From: an uncultured Clostridia bacterium
Lineage (GTDB): Bacteria; Bacillota; Clostridia; Lachnospirales; Lachnospiraceae
Direction of reading: 5' to 3'
Length of the DNA stretch: 32,345 nt
Assembly: GCA_946624325.1 (NCBI GenBank)
Contig: CAMOSC010000009.1
Span: 1-32,345, forward strand
Shown: in pieces, positions 22,303-30,045 of the stretch
Layout: every line of letters starts with the position of its first letter
How positions within the stretch are numbered: the stretch's first letter is position 1
Position numbers and translations under genes: made by a program
The notes under the pieces: model-generated
Database searches by the model: none
Seen by the model: only the letters and a program-made list of their open reading frames with translations
Told to the model about the DNA's origin: nothing

Positions 22303-23661
22303 ATGGCTTTTGAGAGCTTAACGGAAAAACTGCAAAATGTCTTTAAAAGCCTTCGCGGGAAGGGACGCCTGACAGAGGCGGACGTCAAGACCGCGCTGAA
22401 GGAAGTAAAGATTGCCCTGCTGGAAGCGGATGTGAACTTCCGGGTTGTGAAAAACTTTGTGTCGGCCGTCCAGGAGCGGGCTGTGGGGCAGGATGTCATG
22501 AACGGCCTGAATCCCGGACAGATGGTCATCAAAATCGTAAATGAGGAACTGGTGTCCCTCATGGGATCCGAGACCACGGAGCTGAAACTCCTTCCCGGAA
22601 ACGAAATCACGATCATCATGATGGTTGGCCTCCAGGGCGCCGGTAAAACCACTACGGCGGCCAAGCTGGCCGGAAAGCTGAAGGCAAAGGGAAGACAGCC
22701 TCTGCTTGCCGCCTGCGATGTCTATCGCCCGGCAGCCATCCGTCAGCTGCAGATCAACGGCGAGAAGCAGGGTGTGGAGGTTTTCACGATGGGTGAGAAC
22801 CACAGCCCGGTGGATATAGCCAGGGCAGCCGTGGAGCATGCGGCTTCACACAATCAGAATGTGGTGCTGCTGGATACCGCGGGACGTCTTCACATTGACG
22901 AGGACATGATGGATGAGCTGGTCCGTATCCGGAACGCGGTTCCCGTGACACAGACCATCCTTGTGGTCGATGCCATGACGGGTCAGGATGCCGTAAATGC
23001 CGCCTCAAGCTTCAATGAGAAGGTGGGAATTGACGGGGTGATCCTGACGAAGCTCGATGGTGATACCAGGGGCGGTGCCGCGCTTTCCATCCGGCAGGTG
23101 ACCGGAAAACCGATACTCTATATCGGTATGGGAGAGAAGCTCTCCGATCTGGAGCAGTTTTATCCGGATCGTATGGCATCGCGTATACTCGGTATGGGCG
23201 ACGTCATGAGCCTCATCGAGAAGGTGCAGGCGCAGGTCGACGAGGAACAGGCCCGCGAGATGGAGCAGAAGCTCCGCAAGGCAAGCTTCAACCTCAACGA
23301 CTACCTGGACCAGATGCAGCAGATGAAAAAGATGGGCGGCATCGGAGAAATCATGAAGATGCTTCCCGGTATGGGTCTCAACATGAAGGCCAAAGACATG
23401 CCGGATATGGATGTGACCGAAAAGCAGATGGCGCGCACCGAAGCCATAATCCGTTCCATGACCCCGAAGGAACGGGAAAATCCCGATATCATCAATGCCT
23501 CCAGGAGAATACGCATCGCCAGAGGCGCCGGCGTGGATCAGGCGGAGGTGGGAAGACTGCTCAAGCAGTTTGAGCAGGGACGCAAGATGATGAAGCAGCT
23601 GCCCGGCATGATGGGCGGCAGGGGAAAACGGGGAAGGTTTAAGCTTCCCTTCGGATTATAA
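22303..23661 (+). CDS. ffh: Signal recognition particle protein Ffh (SRP54)
   Basis: 452 residues. Ffh binds SRP RNA and signal peptides of nascent membrane proteins. NG domain: GLQGAGKTTTAAKLA (from residue 109), DVYRPAAIRQL, DTAGRLHIDED and TKLDGDTRGGAAL. The C-terminal M domain from about 300 is methionine-rich (MQQMKKMGGIGEIMKMLPG), followed by the RNA-binding helix region (SMTPKERENPDIINASRRIRIARGAG). The start is preceded by GGAAAGGA-like sequence. The SRP RNA gene itself was not found in this window. Confidence 0.97.
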   Translation: MAFESLTEKLQNVFKSLRGKGRLTEADVKTALKEVKIALLEADVNFRVVKNFVSAVQERAVGQDVMNGLNPGQMVIKIVNEELVSLMGSETTELKLLPGNEITIIMMVGLQGAGKTTTAAKLAGKLKAKGRQPLLAACDVYRPAAIRQLQINGEKQGVEVFTMGENHSPVDIARAAVEHAASHNQNVVLLDTAGRLHIDEDMMDELVRIRNAVPVTQTILVVDAMTGQDAVNAASSFNEKVGIDGVILTKLDGDTRGGAALSIRQVTGKPILYIGMGEKLSDLEQFYPDRMASRILGMGDVMSLIEKVQAQVDEEQAREMEQKLRKASFNLNDYLDQMQQMKKMGGIGEIMKMLPGMGLNMKAKDMPDMDVTEKQMARTEAIIRSMTPKERENPDIINASRRIRIARGAGVDQAEVGRLLKQFEQGRKMMKQLPGMMGGRGKRGRFKLPFGL

Positions 23662-23682
23662 GGAAAATGGAGGAAAAAAGAT

Positions 23683-23925
23683 ATGGTCAAGATCAGATTA
23701 AAGAGAATGGGTCAGAAGAAGAGTCCTTTCTATCGTGTTGTCGTAGCGGATGAGAGAGCACCGAGAGACGGAAAGTTTATCGCCGAGATCGGTATCTATG
23801 ATCCGAATCAGGATCCCAGCCTGATCAAAATCGACGCCGAGGCTGCCAAAAAGTGGCTTGGAACCGGTGCGCAGCCTACCGATACCGTTGCAAAGCTGTT
23901 AAAGATCGCCGGAATCGAGAAGTAA
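23683..23925 (+). CDS. rpsP: 30S ribosomal protein S16
   Basis: 80 residues, standard length, beginning [20 protein letters not shown] with the family's [16 protein letters not shown] and GIYDPNQDP motifs. SD is GGAGG, 12 bp before the ATG. It follows ffh by 21 bp in the conserved ffh-rpsP order. Confidence 0.98.
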   Translation: MVKIRLKRMGQKKSPFYRVVVADERAPRDGKFIAEIGIYDPNQDPSLIKIDAEAAKKWLGTGAQPTDTVAKLLKIAGIEK

Positions 23926-23964
23926 TATCGCCCGACAGTCTGAAACCTGCCCGGAGGTAGAGAT

Positions 23965-24192
23965 ATGAAGCGCTTGCTGGAAATCATTGCAAAATCGCTT
24001 GTCGATCATCCGGATGAAGTGGTGGTTACCGAGACGGAGAACGAGAAGGGTATCCTCCTTCAGCTGAAAGTGAATCCGCAGGATATGGGGAAGGTAATCG
24101 GAAAACAGGGAAGGACCGCACGTTCGATCCGGACTCTCGTTAAAGCTTCGGCATCCAGCGATGACAAGAAGATTATTGTTGAAATTGAGTAA
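23965..24192 (+). CDS. khpA: KH domain RNA-binding protein KhpA
   Basis: 75 residues, a single KH domain with the GxxG loop in MGKVIGKQGRTARSIRTLV. KhpA partners with KhpB in Firmicutes and has been tied to cell-division and small-RNA control. It follows rpsP by 39 bp with a GGAGG SD. In many relatives rimM, trmD and rplS come next; here a terminator closes the operon instead. Confidence 0.95.
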   Translation: MKRLLEIIAKSLVDHPDEVVVTETENEKGILLQLKVNPQDMGKVIGKQGRTARSIRTLVKASASSDDKKIIVEIE

Positions 24193-24203
24193 TTCATAAC
24201 GGT

Positions 24204-24237
24204 AAAAGATCCTGGCTTTCGGGCTGAGGGTCTTTTT
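24204..24237 (+). terminator. Intrinsic terminator of the SRP-ribosomal operon
   Basis: AAAGATCCT pairs with AGGGTCTTT (one G-T pair) and extends into GGC...CTG, with a T run TTTTT at the end. It lies 11 bp after khpA. Confidence 0.85.
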
Positions 24238-24258
24238 CGGTTTATGGATCGTTTCCGG

Positions 24259-24310
24259 TACTGCTCAGAGCCAGACTCCGGAAATGGCGTAAAGGTGCCA
24301 TTTCCGGAGC
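24259..24310. repeat. Partial family A repeat before the fusion gene
   Basis: TACTGCTCAGAGCCAG (24259-24274) matches the outer stem of the full element. CTCCGGAAATGGC pairs perfectly with GCCATTTCCGGAG around GTAAAGGT. GCGGCGG follows and the rest is lost. The arm carries the same A-to-G change on one strand with its partner change on the other, relative to the CTCCAGAAATGGC arm. Confidence 0.7.
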
Positions 24311-24367
24311 TGCGGCGGGAAACCGAAGGAAGCTTCGGTTCGGTCTGCGGACGGAAAGGAGATTGAT

Positions 24368-26188
24368 ATGAAGCTTTCACTGATGACTTTTTCACTGATG
24401 CGGGAAGGAATCAAAAAGATTATCGATGCGGATATTTTATGCAGGATTATCCGTGAAGCCGGGTATGAAGAGGCGGATATTCTGGAGAGCGAGTTTGCGC
24501 TCTATGGACGAAAGGAGCTTCTGGACGCGCTGAAACGGCACGGGGTCCGCCTGGGCTGCCTGATCACGGAGCTGCCCTTTTTTACGGCGCCGGAAACCGT
24601 TGGGAAGCTGGCGGCATCGGCGCTTGACCTGGCCCGGGAATCGGGCTGTGCATGGCTGATGGTTGTGCCCGGCGGAACGGGGCCCGATGACAGAAAAGCC
24701 TGCGCGGCAATGACCAGGGAGGAACTCTTAAGCAGGACGGCGGAGTGCTTCCGCAAGGTCTGCTCCCTTGCCGGACCGCTGGGTATCCGTGTCGTTTTTG
24801 AGAATACCCCTCATGATTTCAAACCGCTTTCATCCGCCAAAGACGTAAAGGCCGTGCTGGACGGGGTACCGGGACTGGGCCTTGTTTTCGACACCGGAAA
24901 TTTCCGGGTTGCGGATACGCATGCCGACGAGCTGGAGGCTTACGAGCTTCTGAAGGACCGGATCGCGCGGATTCATCTGAAGGATGTGCGCATCGCGGAT
25001 TTCCCCGACGGGGAGCGCTGCACGGACGGGCGTTCCATAAAAGCCGTACTATCCGGCAGCGGCGTCATTCCGCTGTGCGAGCTGATACGCAGAAGCCTTG
25101 CGGACGGCTACAGCCAGTCCTATGCGGTAGAGTATGCGGCACCCTCCGACACCCACGGGATCGGACACCGGGATACGGCTGCAATCTATCTGAAGCAGCT
25201 GCAGAACATGGAAGCGGGAACCTTTGAAAAGTGTCCGAAAGGCAGCATTCCGGGGATTGAAAAGCCGGTATCCAGGATTTTCTTCGGGACAGCCATCCGC
25301 CCGGTTATGATGCGGGCGAATGCCAGTATCCTGCTGGATCTGGCCGCCGCCTGGGGAATCAATGCCTTTGACTGCGCGAGGGGCTACGGGGAAGCGGAAA
25401 TCGCCCTGGGGGAATGGGTGCGTGCGCGAAAGAACCGGAGCGAGGTTGTGATTCTGACAAAATGCGGAAATGTCGGACCTGACGGAAGCGTGCTGGTCAA
25501 CCGCGGGGTGATTGAGCGGGAACTGAACGAGAGCCTGCAGCGGCTTCAGATGGATTACGTGGACATTTTCCTGCTGCACCGGGATGACCCGAAAACACCG
25601 GTCAGTGAGTTTATAGAAGCGCTGAATGATGCGAAACGGGCAGGGAAGATCCGGGTGTTCGGCGTTTCAAACTGGACAAATGAGCGCATTCAGGAGGCCA
25701 ATGCCTACGCCGCTTCGAAAGGCCTGGAGGGCTTTGGCGTTTCAAGCCCCAATTACGGGCTGGCGAGACAGGTCCGTGACCCCTGGGGCGGCGGCTGTGT
25801 TACGATTGCCGGCCCGGAGAACCGTATGGCCCGTGCATGGTATGAGAAAACGGGCATGCCGGTGCTGGCTTATTCCAGCCTCGCAAGAGGTTTTCTCTCG
25901 GGACGCTTCCGCAGCTTCGATGAAGCCGGGGCAAAGCGCGTGATGGATTCCTTCGGCCTGAAGGGATATCTTTCCGAGGATAATATGGAACGCCTGAAGC
26001 AGGCGGAGGATCTGGCAGAGCGCACGGGCTTAAGCGTTCCGCAGGTGGCCCTGCAGTTTGTGCTGGCAAGCCCCATGAAGGTGTTTGCAATCGCCGGGAC
26101 GAGCGGTTTCGCACAGCTGACGGAGAATGTCCGGGCAGCGGCGCGTCCCATGGATCCGGAGGACTGGAAACGTCTGGACGCAATCTGA
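24368..26188 (+). CDS. Fusion of a sugar phosphate isomerase/epimerase-like TIM barrel and an aldo/keto reductase
   Basis: 606 residues in one frame. Residues 1 to about 277 form an AP-endonuclease-2/xylose-isomerase-like barrel with the metal-binding set E145 (VVFENTP), D175 (VFDTGNF), H203 (IHLKDV) and E255 (AVEYAA). Residues from about 295 to the end form an aldo/keto reductase with the full tetrad D335 (FDCARGYGE), Y340, K365 (LTKCG) and H404 (LLHRDDP), and a C-terminal GTSGFAQLTENVRAA cofactor-binding segment. Both active sites look intact. The fusion suggests sequential isomerisation or epimerisation and NAD(P)H-linked reduction of a sugar or cyclitol, but the substrate is unknown. ATG at 24368 follows an AAAGGAG SD. 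No transporter or regulator lies nearby. Confidence 0.9.
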   Translation: MKLSLMTFSLMREGIKKIIDADILCRIIREAGYEEADILESEFALYGRKELLDALKRHGVRLGCLITELPFFTAPETVGKLAASALDLARESGCAWLMVVPGGTGPDDRKACAAMTREELLSRTAECFRKVCSLAGPLGIRVVFENTPHDFKPLSSAKDVKAVLDGVPGLGLVFDTGNFRVADTHADELEAYELLKDRIARIHLKDVRIADFPDGERCTDGRSIKAVLSGSGVIPLCELIRRSLADGYSQSYAVEYAAPSDTHGIGHRDTAAIYLKQLQNMEAGTFEKCPKGSIPGIEKPVSRIFFGTAIRPVMMRANASILLDLAAAWGINAFDCARGYGEAEIALGEWVRARKNRSEVVILTKCGNVGPDGSVLVNRGVIERELNESLQRLQMDYVDIFLLHRDDPKTPVSEFIEALNDAKRAGKIRVFGVSNWTNERIQEANAYAASKGLEGFGVSSPNYGLARQVRDPWGGGCVTIAGPENRMARAWYEKTGMPVLAYSSLARGFLSGRFRSFDEAGAKRVMDSFGLKGYLSEDNMERLKQAEDLAERTGLSVPQVALQFVLASPMKVFAIAGTSGFAQLTENVRAAARPMDPEDWKRLDAI

Positions 26189-26263
26189 AAAGGGCTGTGG
26201 GAATCTTTTTCGGGACTGCGGCGTCCGGGCATACGAAATAAAAAGAAAAGGATACAAAAGCTG

Positions 26264-26292
26264 TTGCATGTGCGCCGGACTGCCGATATACT
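26264..26292 (+). promoter_or_regulatory. Promoter of the kinase-phosphorylase pair
   Basis: -35 TTGCAT (26264-26269) and -10 TATACT (26287-26292), 17 bp apart. Predicted start near 26299 gives a leader of about 150 nt that contains the whole family B repeat. Positions 26189-26263 hold nothing else recognised. Confidence 0.7.
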
Positions 26293-26340
26293 GTAACCGA
26301 TTGTCATAATGCTTCCTGCAAAGCAGGCCCGGGACATTTG

Positions 26341-26440
26341 AGGAGACATATTTTGCCCACGGCTGCGCTTTTTGCAGGCGTGGCTGCAAAATAGTCATCC
26401 GTAGCCATTAGGTCAAAGTACAAAACTCCGTTTAGGGAGG
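26341..26440 (+). repeat. Family B leader repeat before the P-loop kinase gene
   Basis: AGGAGACATATTTTGCCC opens the copy. TTTTGCCCACGGCTGC pairs with GCAGGCGTGGCTGCAAAA around GCTTTTT to form a hairpin of about 16 bp. Then ATAGTCATCCGTAGCC and AGGTCAAAGTACAAAA lead to GGGAGGGG, the SD of the kinase gene. It is nearly identical to the dut copy, and it lies inside the predicted transcript. Confidence 0.85.
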
Positions 26441-26451
26441 GGTGAAAAATC

Positions 26452-27399
26452 ATGAGCGTGGAATTTGGAAAGAAGCTGAAGGAACTTGAAAAAAGCTGGA
26501 GACTGCCGCAGATTCCGGAGGAGATTCCCCACGGGGATATGCCCGGAGACCAGGTGGTCATCGGAGAGGGCCATATCCGGAAGGCGGAGCTGATTTTCCC
26601 GAAGCTTCTGGGACTTGCCGGAGATATTCTTTCCGGGAGAACACAGGATAAGATTGTTATAGCGGTCAGCGGGGGCTCGGGTGTCGGAAAATCCGAGACG
26701 GCATCCCTGCTTTCCTGGTTTTTTGCGCAGGCGGGCATCGGAAGCTATACCCTTTCGGGGGATAACTATCCCAGAAGGATCCCTGCCCAGAATGACGCCG
26801 AGCGCCAGCGCGTATTCCGGGTAGGCGGTATCCGCGGCATGCTGGCCGAGAAGGTATACTGCGAAGCCGCCGCAAAGGAGCTTGCCGGCCTCTGGGAGCA
26901 GGATACGGATGCCGAAGGAAAGCTGTGTGAGAAATATCCCTGGCTGGCGGTATACCAGAAATACGGCAGGGAGGCGCTCGCCGGGTACCTCGGGACCGAA
27001 AAGGAACAGGATTTTGACGAGCTTTCGGACATTATCCGCTCTTTCCTGGACGGTGCCGGTAAAATTTTCCTGAAGCGCATGGGGAGAACCCCCGACGCCC
27101 TCTGGTATGACGAAGTGGATTTCTCGAACGTGCAGGTGCTTGTAATCGAGTGGACGCACGGCAACAGCGCGTTCCTGAAGGGCATCGACATTCCGGTGCT
27201 GCTCAACAGCACGCCCGAAGAGACCAGGGAACACCGCAGGGCGCGCAACCGCGACGGTAAGACGGACAGCCCGTTCACCACCATGGTGCTGGAGATCGAG
27301 CAGGGGAAACTTGATGCGCGGGCGGAGGCGGCGAAGCTGATTGTCTCCAAGAGCTGTGAACTGTTAAGCTTTGAGGAATACTGCAGGCTGATGCGCTGA
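26452..27399 (+). CDS. P-loop kinase, uridine kinase/phosphoribulokinase-like, unknown substrate
   Basis: 315 residues. Walker A is GGSGVGKS at residues 74-81, preceded by a strand (KIVIAVS). SGDNYPRRIP lies where uridine kinase-like enzymes have their DDFY substrate motif. Later segments (VLVIEWTHGN, DIPVLLNSTPEETREHRRARNRDGK) resemble the Walker-B-like strand and lid region of that superfamily. The first ~60 residues form an extra N-terminal part. It is followed by a GH13_18-type phosphorylase gene, so a sugar or sugar-acid substrate is plausible. Start ATG has GGGAGGGG about 9 bp upstream. Assignment to P-loop kinases is firm; substrate is inference only. Confidence 0.82.
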   Translation: MSVEFGKKLKELEKSWRLPQIPEEIPHGDMPGDQVVIGEGHIRKAELIFPKLLGLAGDILSGRTQDKIVIAVSGGSGVGKSETASLLSWFFAQAGIGSYTLSGDNYPRRIPAQNDAERQRVFRVGGIRGMLAEKVYCEAAAKELAGLWEQDTDAEGKLCEKYPWLAVYQKYGREALAGYLGTEKEQDFDELSDIIRSFLDGAGKIFLKRMGRTPDALWYDEVDFSNVQVLVIEWTHGNSAFLKGIDIPVLLNSTPEETREHRRARNRDGKTDSPFTTMVLEIEQGKLDARAEAAKLIVSKSCELLSFEEYCRLMR

Positions 27400-27415
27400 A
27401 ACACCGGAACATCTT

Positions 27416-27436
27416 CCCGGAAAGGGCTTTTCCGGG
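27416..27436 (+). other. Hairpin between the kinase and phosphorylase genes
   Basis: CCCGGAAA pairs perfectly with TTTCCGGG around GGGCT, 16 bp after the kinase stop. No T run follows, so it is more likely an RNA-processing or stability element inside a bicistronic transcript. Confidence 0.4.
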
Positions 27437-27556
27437 CCTGAAGCAGCAGGGAAGGCTGTCTGCAGCCGGCTGGCGCCGCGGCTTCTGAAGCGGCAGGCCC
27501 TGTCGGCTTTCGGAGCATGCTTCCAGAGCGCTGCGATACGTGAACAGGAGGATATT

Positions 27557-29254
27557 ATGAATAAGAATCCATACGGCCCCATGCTCAACGCTTATCCGGA
27601 CAGCATGGGCGGGAAACTCGGAGATATCGTGAAGCTCCTGCAGAGTCCGGAACTGAAAGGGGCTTTTACCTCCTTCTACATTCTGCCGAGCATCTTTAAC
27701 ACCGACCTGGACAGGGGCTTCTCCATCATCAGCTATGATATCAGCGAAACGCTCGCGGATCCCGAGGATCTTCCGGCGCTGCAGGAGCTGGGCATTGACC
27801 TGAAGCTGGATTTTGTGCTGAACCATCTGTCGGTTCTGTCGGACCAGTTCCAGGATATCCTGAAAAAGGGAGACGACTCGGAATACAGGGATTTCTTCAT
27901 CGACTGGAACCGTTTCTGGGAGGGCCACGGCACCATGACGGAAGCCGGGTATATCGAACCGGATCCCGATGTCATCCGTGATATGTTCTTCAGGAAACCG
28001 GGATTGCCCATCCTGATGGTGCGCATGCCTGACGGACGCGATGTCCCCTACTGGAATACCTTCTACCAGGAAGTCCGCTATGATCCGGTGGATGCGCAGG
28101 ACCTGATGGCCGCAATGCCTCTTCAGTACGGCACGGCACAGCGCCTGGCTGAGACGGTGAATCAGGCGCTTGCGGAAGGGAAGACTCCGCCGGAAATCGA
28201 TTTCGGTGCCCTGGGGGCTTATCGGGACGCCGTGGTCAATGTCCTGGAAGGGAGAAGAAAATATCTCGGGCAGATGGACCTCAACATCCATTCCCCGCTG
28301 GTTCTGGAGTATTACCGGGAAACACTGAAGAAGCTGGCCGGCTACGGCGCGGCGATTGTGCGCCTGGATGCCTTTGCCTATGCGCCGAAGGAGGTCGGGG
28401 AGCGGAATTTCTTCAACGATCCGGGTACCTGGGACCTGCTGGCGCAGATCCGGGAGATGGCGGATGCGTGCGGGCTGCGACTGCTGCCCGAAATCCATAC
28501 CGCGTATGAGGAACGCAGGCATGAGGAGGTCGCCGCGAAGGGCTACATGGTTTATGATTTCTTCCTGCCGGGCCTCATGATAGACGCGCTTGAAAGCAGG
28601 AATCCGGAAAGGCTTGCGGCCTGGGCCTGTGAGCTGCTGGAAAAGAAGATCCGTACGGTCAATATGCTGGGCTGCCATGACGGTATTCCGCTGCTGGACC
28701 TGAAGGGCCTCCTTTCCGACGAACGGATCGATGAGCTCGTTGAAATCCTGATGAGCCGGGGCGGCGGCGTCAAGAACCTGCACGCGAAGAAAAAGATGTA
28801 TTACCAGGTGAACGCCACCTACTTCAGCGCCATCGGTGAGGATGAGCGCAGGCTTCTGTTAGCGCGTGCGGTGCAGATGTTTATGCCCGGAAAGCCCCAG
28901 ATCTGGTATCTGGACCTCTTCGCGGGCAAAAACGATCACGAGGCGGTAAAACGCGCGGGCGCCAACGGACACAAGGAAATCAACCGCACCAATCTCTCCG
29001 TGGAGCAGGTGCGGGAAGGCCTGAAGCGCCCGGTGGTGTCAAGGCAGATCGATCTGCTGCGGATGCGCGCCGGATATGCGGTCTTTCATGAGTCGGCGGA
29101 TATTTCCGCGAAAGCGGAGGGAAGCCGGCTTGAAATCAGCTGGGAAGCCGAGGGACAGCGCGCCATGCTTTCGGCGGATTTTGATTCCCTGGATATCTCG
29201 ATCCGTATCTGCGAGACAGCTTCCGGAAACGTTCTGTATACATTTACCGCGTGA
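27557..29254 (+). CDS. GH13 subfamily 18-like glycoside phosphorylase (sucrose phosphorylase family)
   Basis: 565 residues of the alpha-amylase clan. The catalytic triad is readable: nucleophile D271 (IVRLDAFAYAPKEVG), acid/base E312 (RLLPEIHTAYEE) and D375 (LGCHDGIPLLDLKGLL). The start (YGPMLNAYPDSMGGKLGD) and DFVLNHLSVLSDQFQDILKKG are typical of sucrose phosphorylase-type GH13_18 enzymes. These split an alpha-glucoside with phosphate into glucose 1-phosphate and an acceptor such as fructose, fructose 6-phosphate, glycerol or glycerate. Which acceptor applies cannot be decided. No signal peptide, so cytosolic. The kinase gene upstream may phosphorylate the released or incoming acceptor. Strong SD (CAGGAGG). 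Convergent with plsC across a shared terminator. Confidence 0.88.
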   Translation: MNKNPYGPMLNAYPDSMGGKLGDIVKLLQSPELKGAFTSFYILPSIFNTDLDRGFSIISYDISETLADPEDLPALQELGIDLKLDFVLNHLSVLSDQFQDILKKGDDSEYRDFFIDWNRFWEGHGTMTEAGYIEPDPDVIRDMFFRKPGLPILMVRMPDGRDVPYWNTFYQEVRYDPVDAQDLMAAMPLQYGTAQRLAETVNQALAEGKTPPEIDFGALGAYRDAVVNVLEGRRKYLGQMDLNIHSPLVLEYYRETLKKLAGYGAAIVRLDAFAYAPKEVGERNFFNDPGTWDLLAQIREMADACGLRLLPEIHTAYEERRHEEVAAKGYMVYDFFLPGLMIDALESRNPERLAAWACELLEKKIRTVNMLGCHDGIPLLDLKGLLSDERIDELVEILMSRGGGVKNLHAKKKMYYQVNATYFSAIGEDERRLLLARAVQMFMPGKPQIWYLDLFAGKNDHEAVKRAGANGHKEINRTNLSVEQVREGLKRPVVSRQIDLLRMRAGYAVFHESADISAKAEGSRLEISWEAEGQRAMLSADFDSLDISIRICETASGNVLYTFTA

Positions 29255-29258
29255 GAGA

Positions 29259-29292
29259 AAAGAGGGGCAGGCCGTCAGGCCTGCCCCTCTTT
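29259..29292. terminator. Bidirectional terminator between the phosphorylase gene and plsC
   Basis: AAAGAGGGGCAGGCC (29259-29273) pairs perfectly with GGCCTGCCCCTCTTT (29278-29292) around GTCA, with short T runs on both strands. It sits between two convergent genes. Confidence 0.9.
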
Positions 29293-29298
29293 ATGAAG

Positions 29299-30045
29299 CT
29301 ATTGCTTTTCGTCCTCCCGCATCTGCGTGAGCATCCCGATCAGGACCGAGCGGAGATGCTCTCCGGAATGCTTGCGCTGCTCGGGCTCCAGCTTTTTCAA
29401 ATCTATAGGCTCGCCGATGCGTATTTTCACGACCGTCGGGCGTATCCGGGGGAAATGATCCTCCAGAATCTCCGAGGTGTGCAGCATGGCAATGGGAATA
29501 ACCGGACAACCGCTCTTTTCCGCAATTTTCATGCTGCCCTCCTTAAAGGGGAGCAGATCCAGCTCATTTTCGGTGCGCGCCCTGGTACCTTCCGGATAAA
29601 TACAGAGGGAGATACCGGACTTCACTTCTTCAATTCCCTTCAGAATCGTTTTAAGCCCTTCCTTAATGTTCTTCCGGTCCAAAAACAGGCAGTGGATGTA
29701 TTTCATCCAGAGGGAGAGAAGCGGAATTTTAAGAAATTCCACTTTCGCGACGTACCCCGTGACCGCGGGAAAGACCAGGTAGCTGATGACTACGTCAAAA
29801 TAGCCGCGGTGGTTGCCCACATAGAGCACCGGCCTGTCCGCGGGAATGTTTTCAAGGCCTTCCACGGTATAGCGGGACCCGCTGAGCTTGTAAACCACAT
29901 AAAAACCGAACCGGACATAGCTTCTGGAAAGCCTGTCCTTCAGCCCGGGATTTTTTTTGCCGATCAGCCAGAAGACGAAAGCCGGAATACAGCCGATCAC
30001 AAGGAACAGGACAACAAAGAGCAGGATCAGGATTAAGCGGATCAT
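29299..30045 (-). CDS. plsC: 1-acyl-sn-glycerol-3-phosphate acyltransferase
   Basis: 248 residues. PlsC acylates lysophosphatidic acid to phosphatidic acid at the membrane. An N-terminal hydrophobic segment (LILILLFVVLFLVIGCIPAF) anchors it. The acyltransferase motif HX4D is H79...D84 in NHRGYFD, and the second motif reads YPEGTRART (usual EGTRS). The start ATG overlaps the malQ stop by 4 bp (ATGA), and GGAGG lies within the end of malQ, so translation is coupled. plsX lies in a distant operon. A lipid gene attached to malQ and prs is an uncommon combination. Confidence 0.92.
   Translation of the reverse strand: MIRLILILLFVVLFLVIGCIPAFVFWLIGKKNPGLKDRLSRSYVRFGFYVVYKLSGSRYTVEGLENIPADRPVLYVGNHRGYFDVVISYLVFPAVTGYVAKVEFLKIPLLSLWMKYIHCLFLDRKNIKEGLKTILKGIEEVKSGISLCIYPEGTRARTENELDLLPFKEGSMKIAEKSGCPVIPIAMLHTSEILEDHFPRIRPTVVKIRIGEPIDLKKLEPEQRKHSGEHLRSVLIGMLTQMREDEKQ

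Noticed and set aside
27275-28783. 502-codon minus-strand open frame opposite the kinase and phosphorylase genes
   Set aside because: The sense strand encodes the full GH13 triad and a P-loop kinase; the antisense frame has no motif.
29251-30036. Plus-strand open frame over plsC
   Set aside because: It runs through the bidirectional terminator and is antisense to plsC, which has the HX4D and EGTR motifs.
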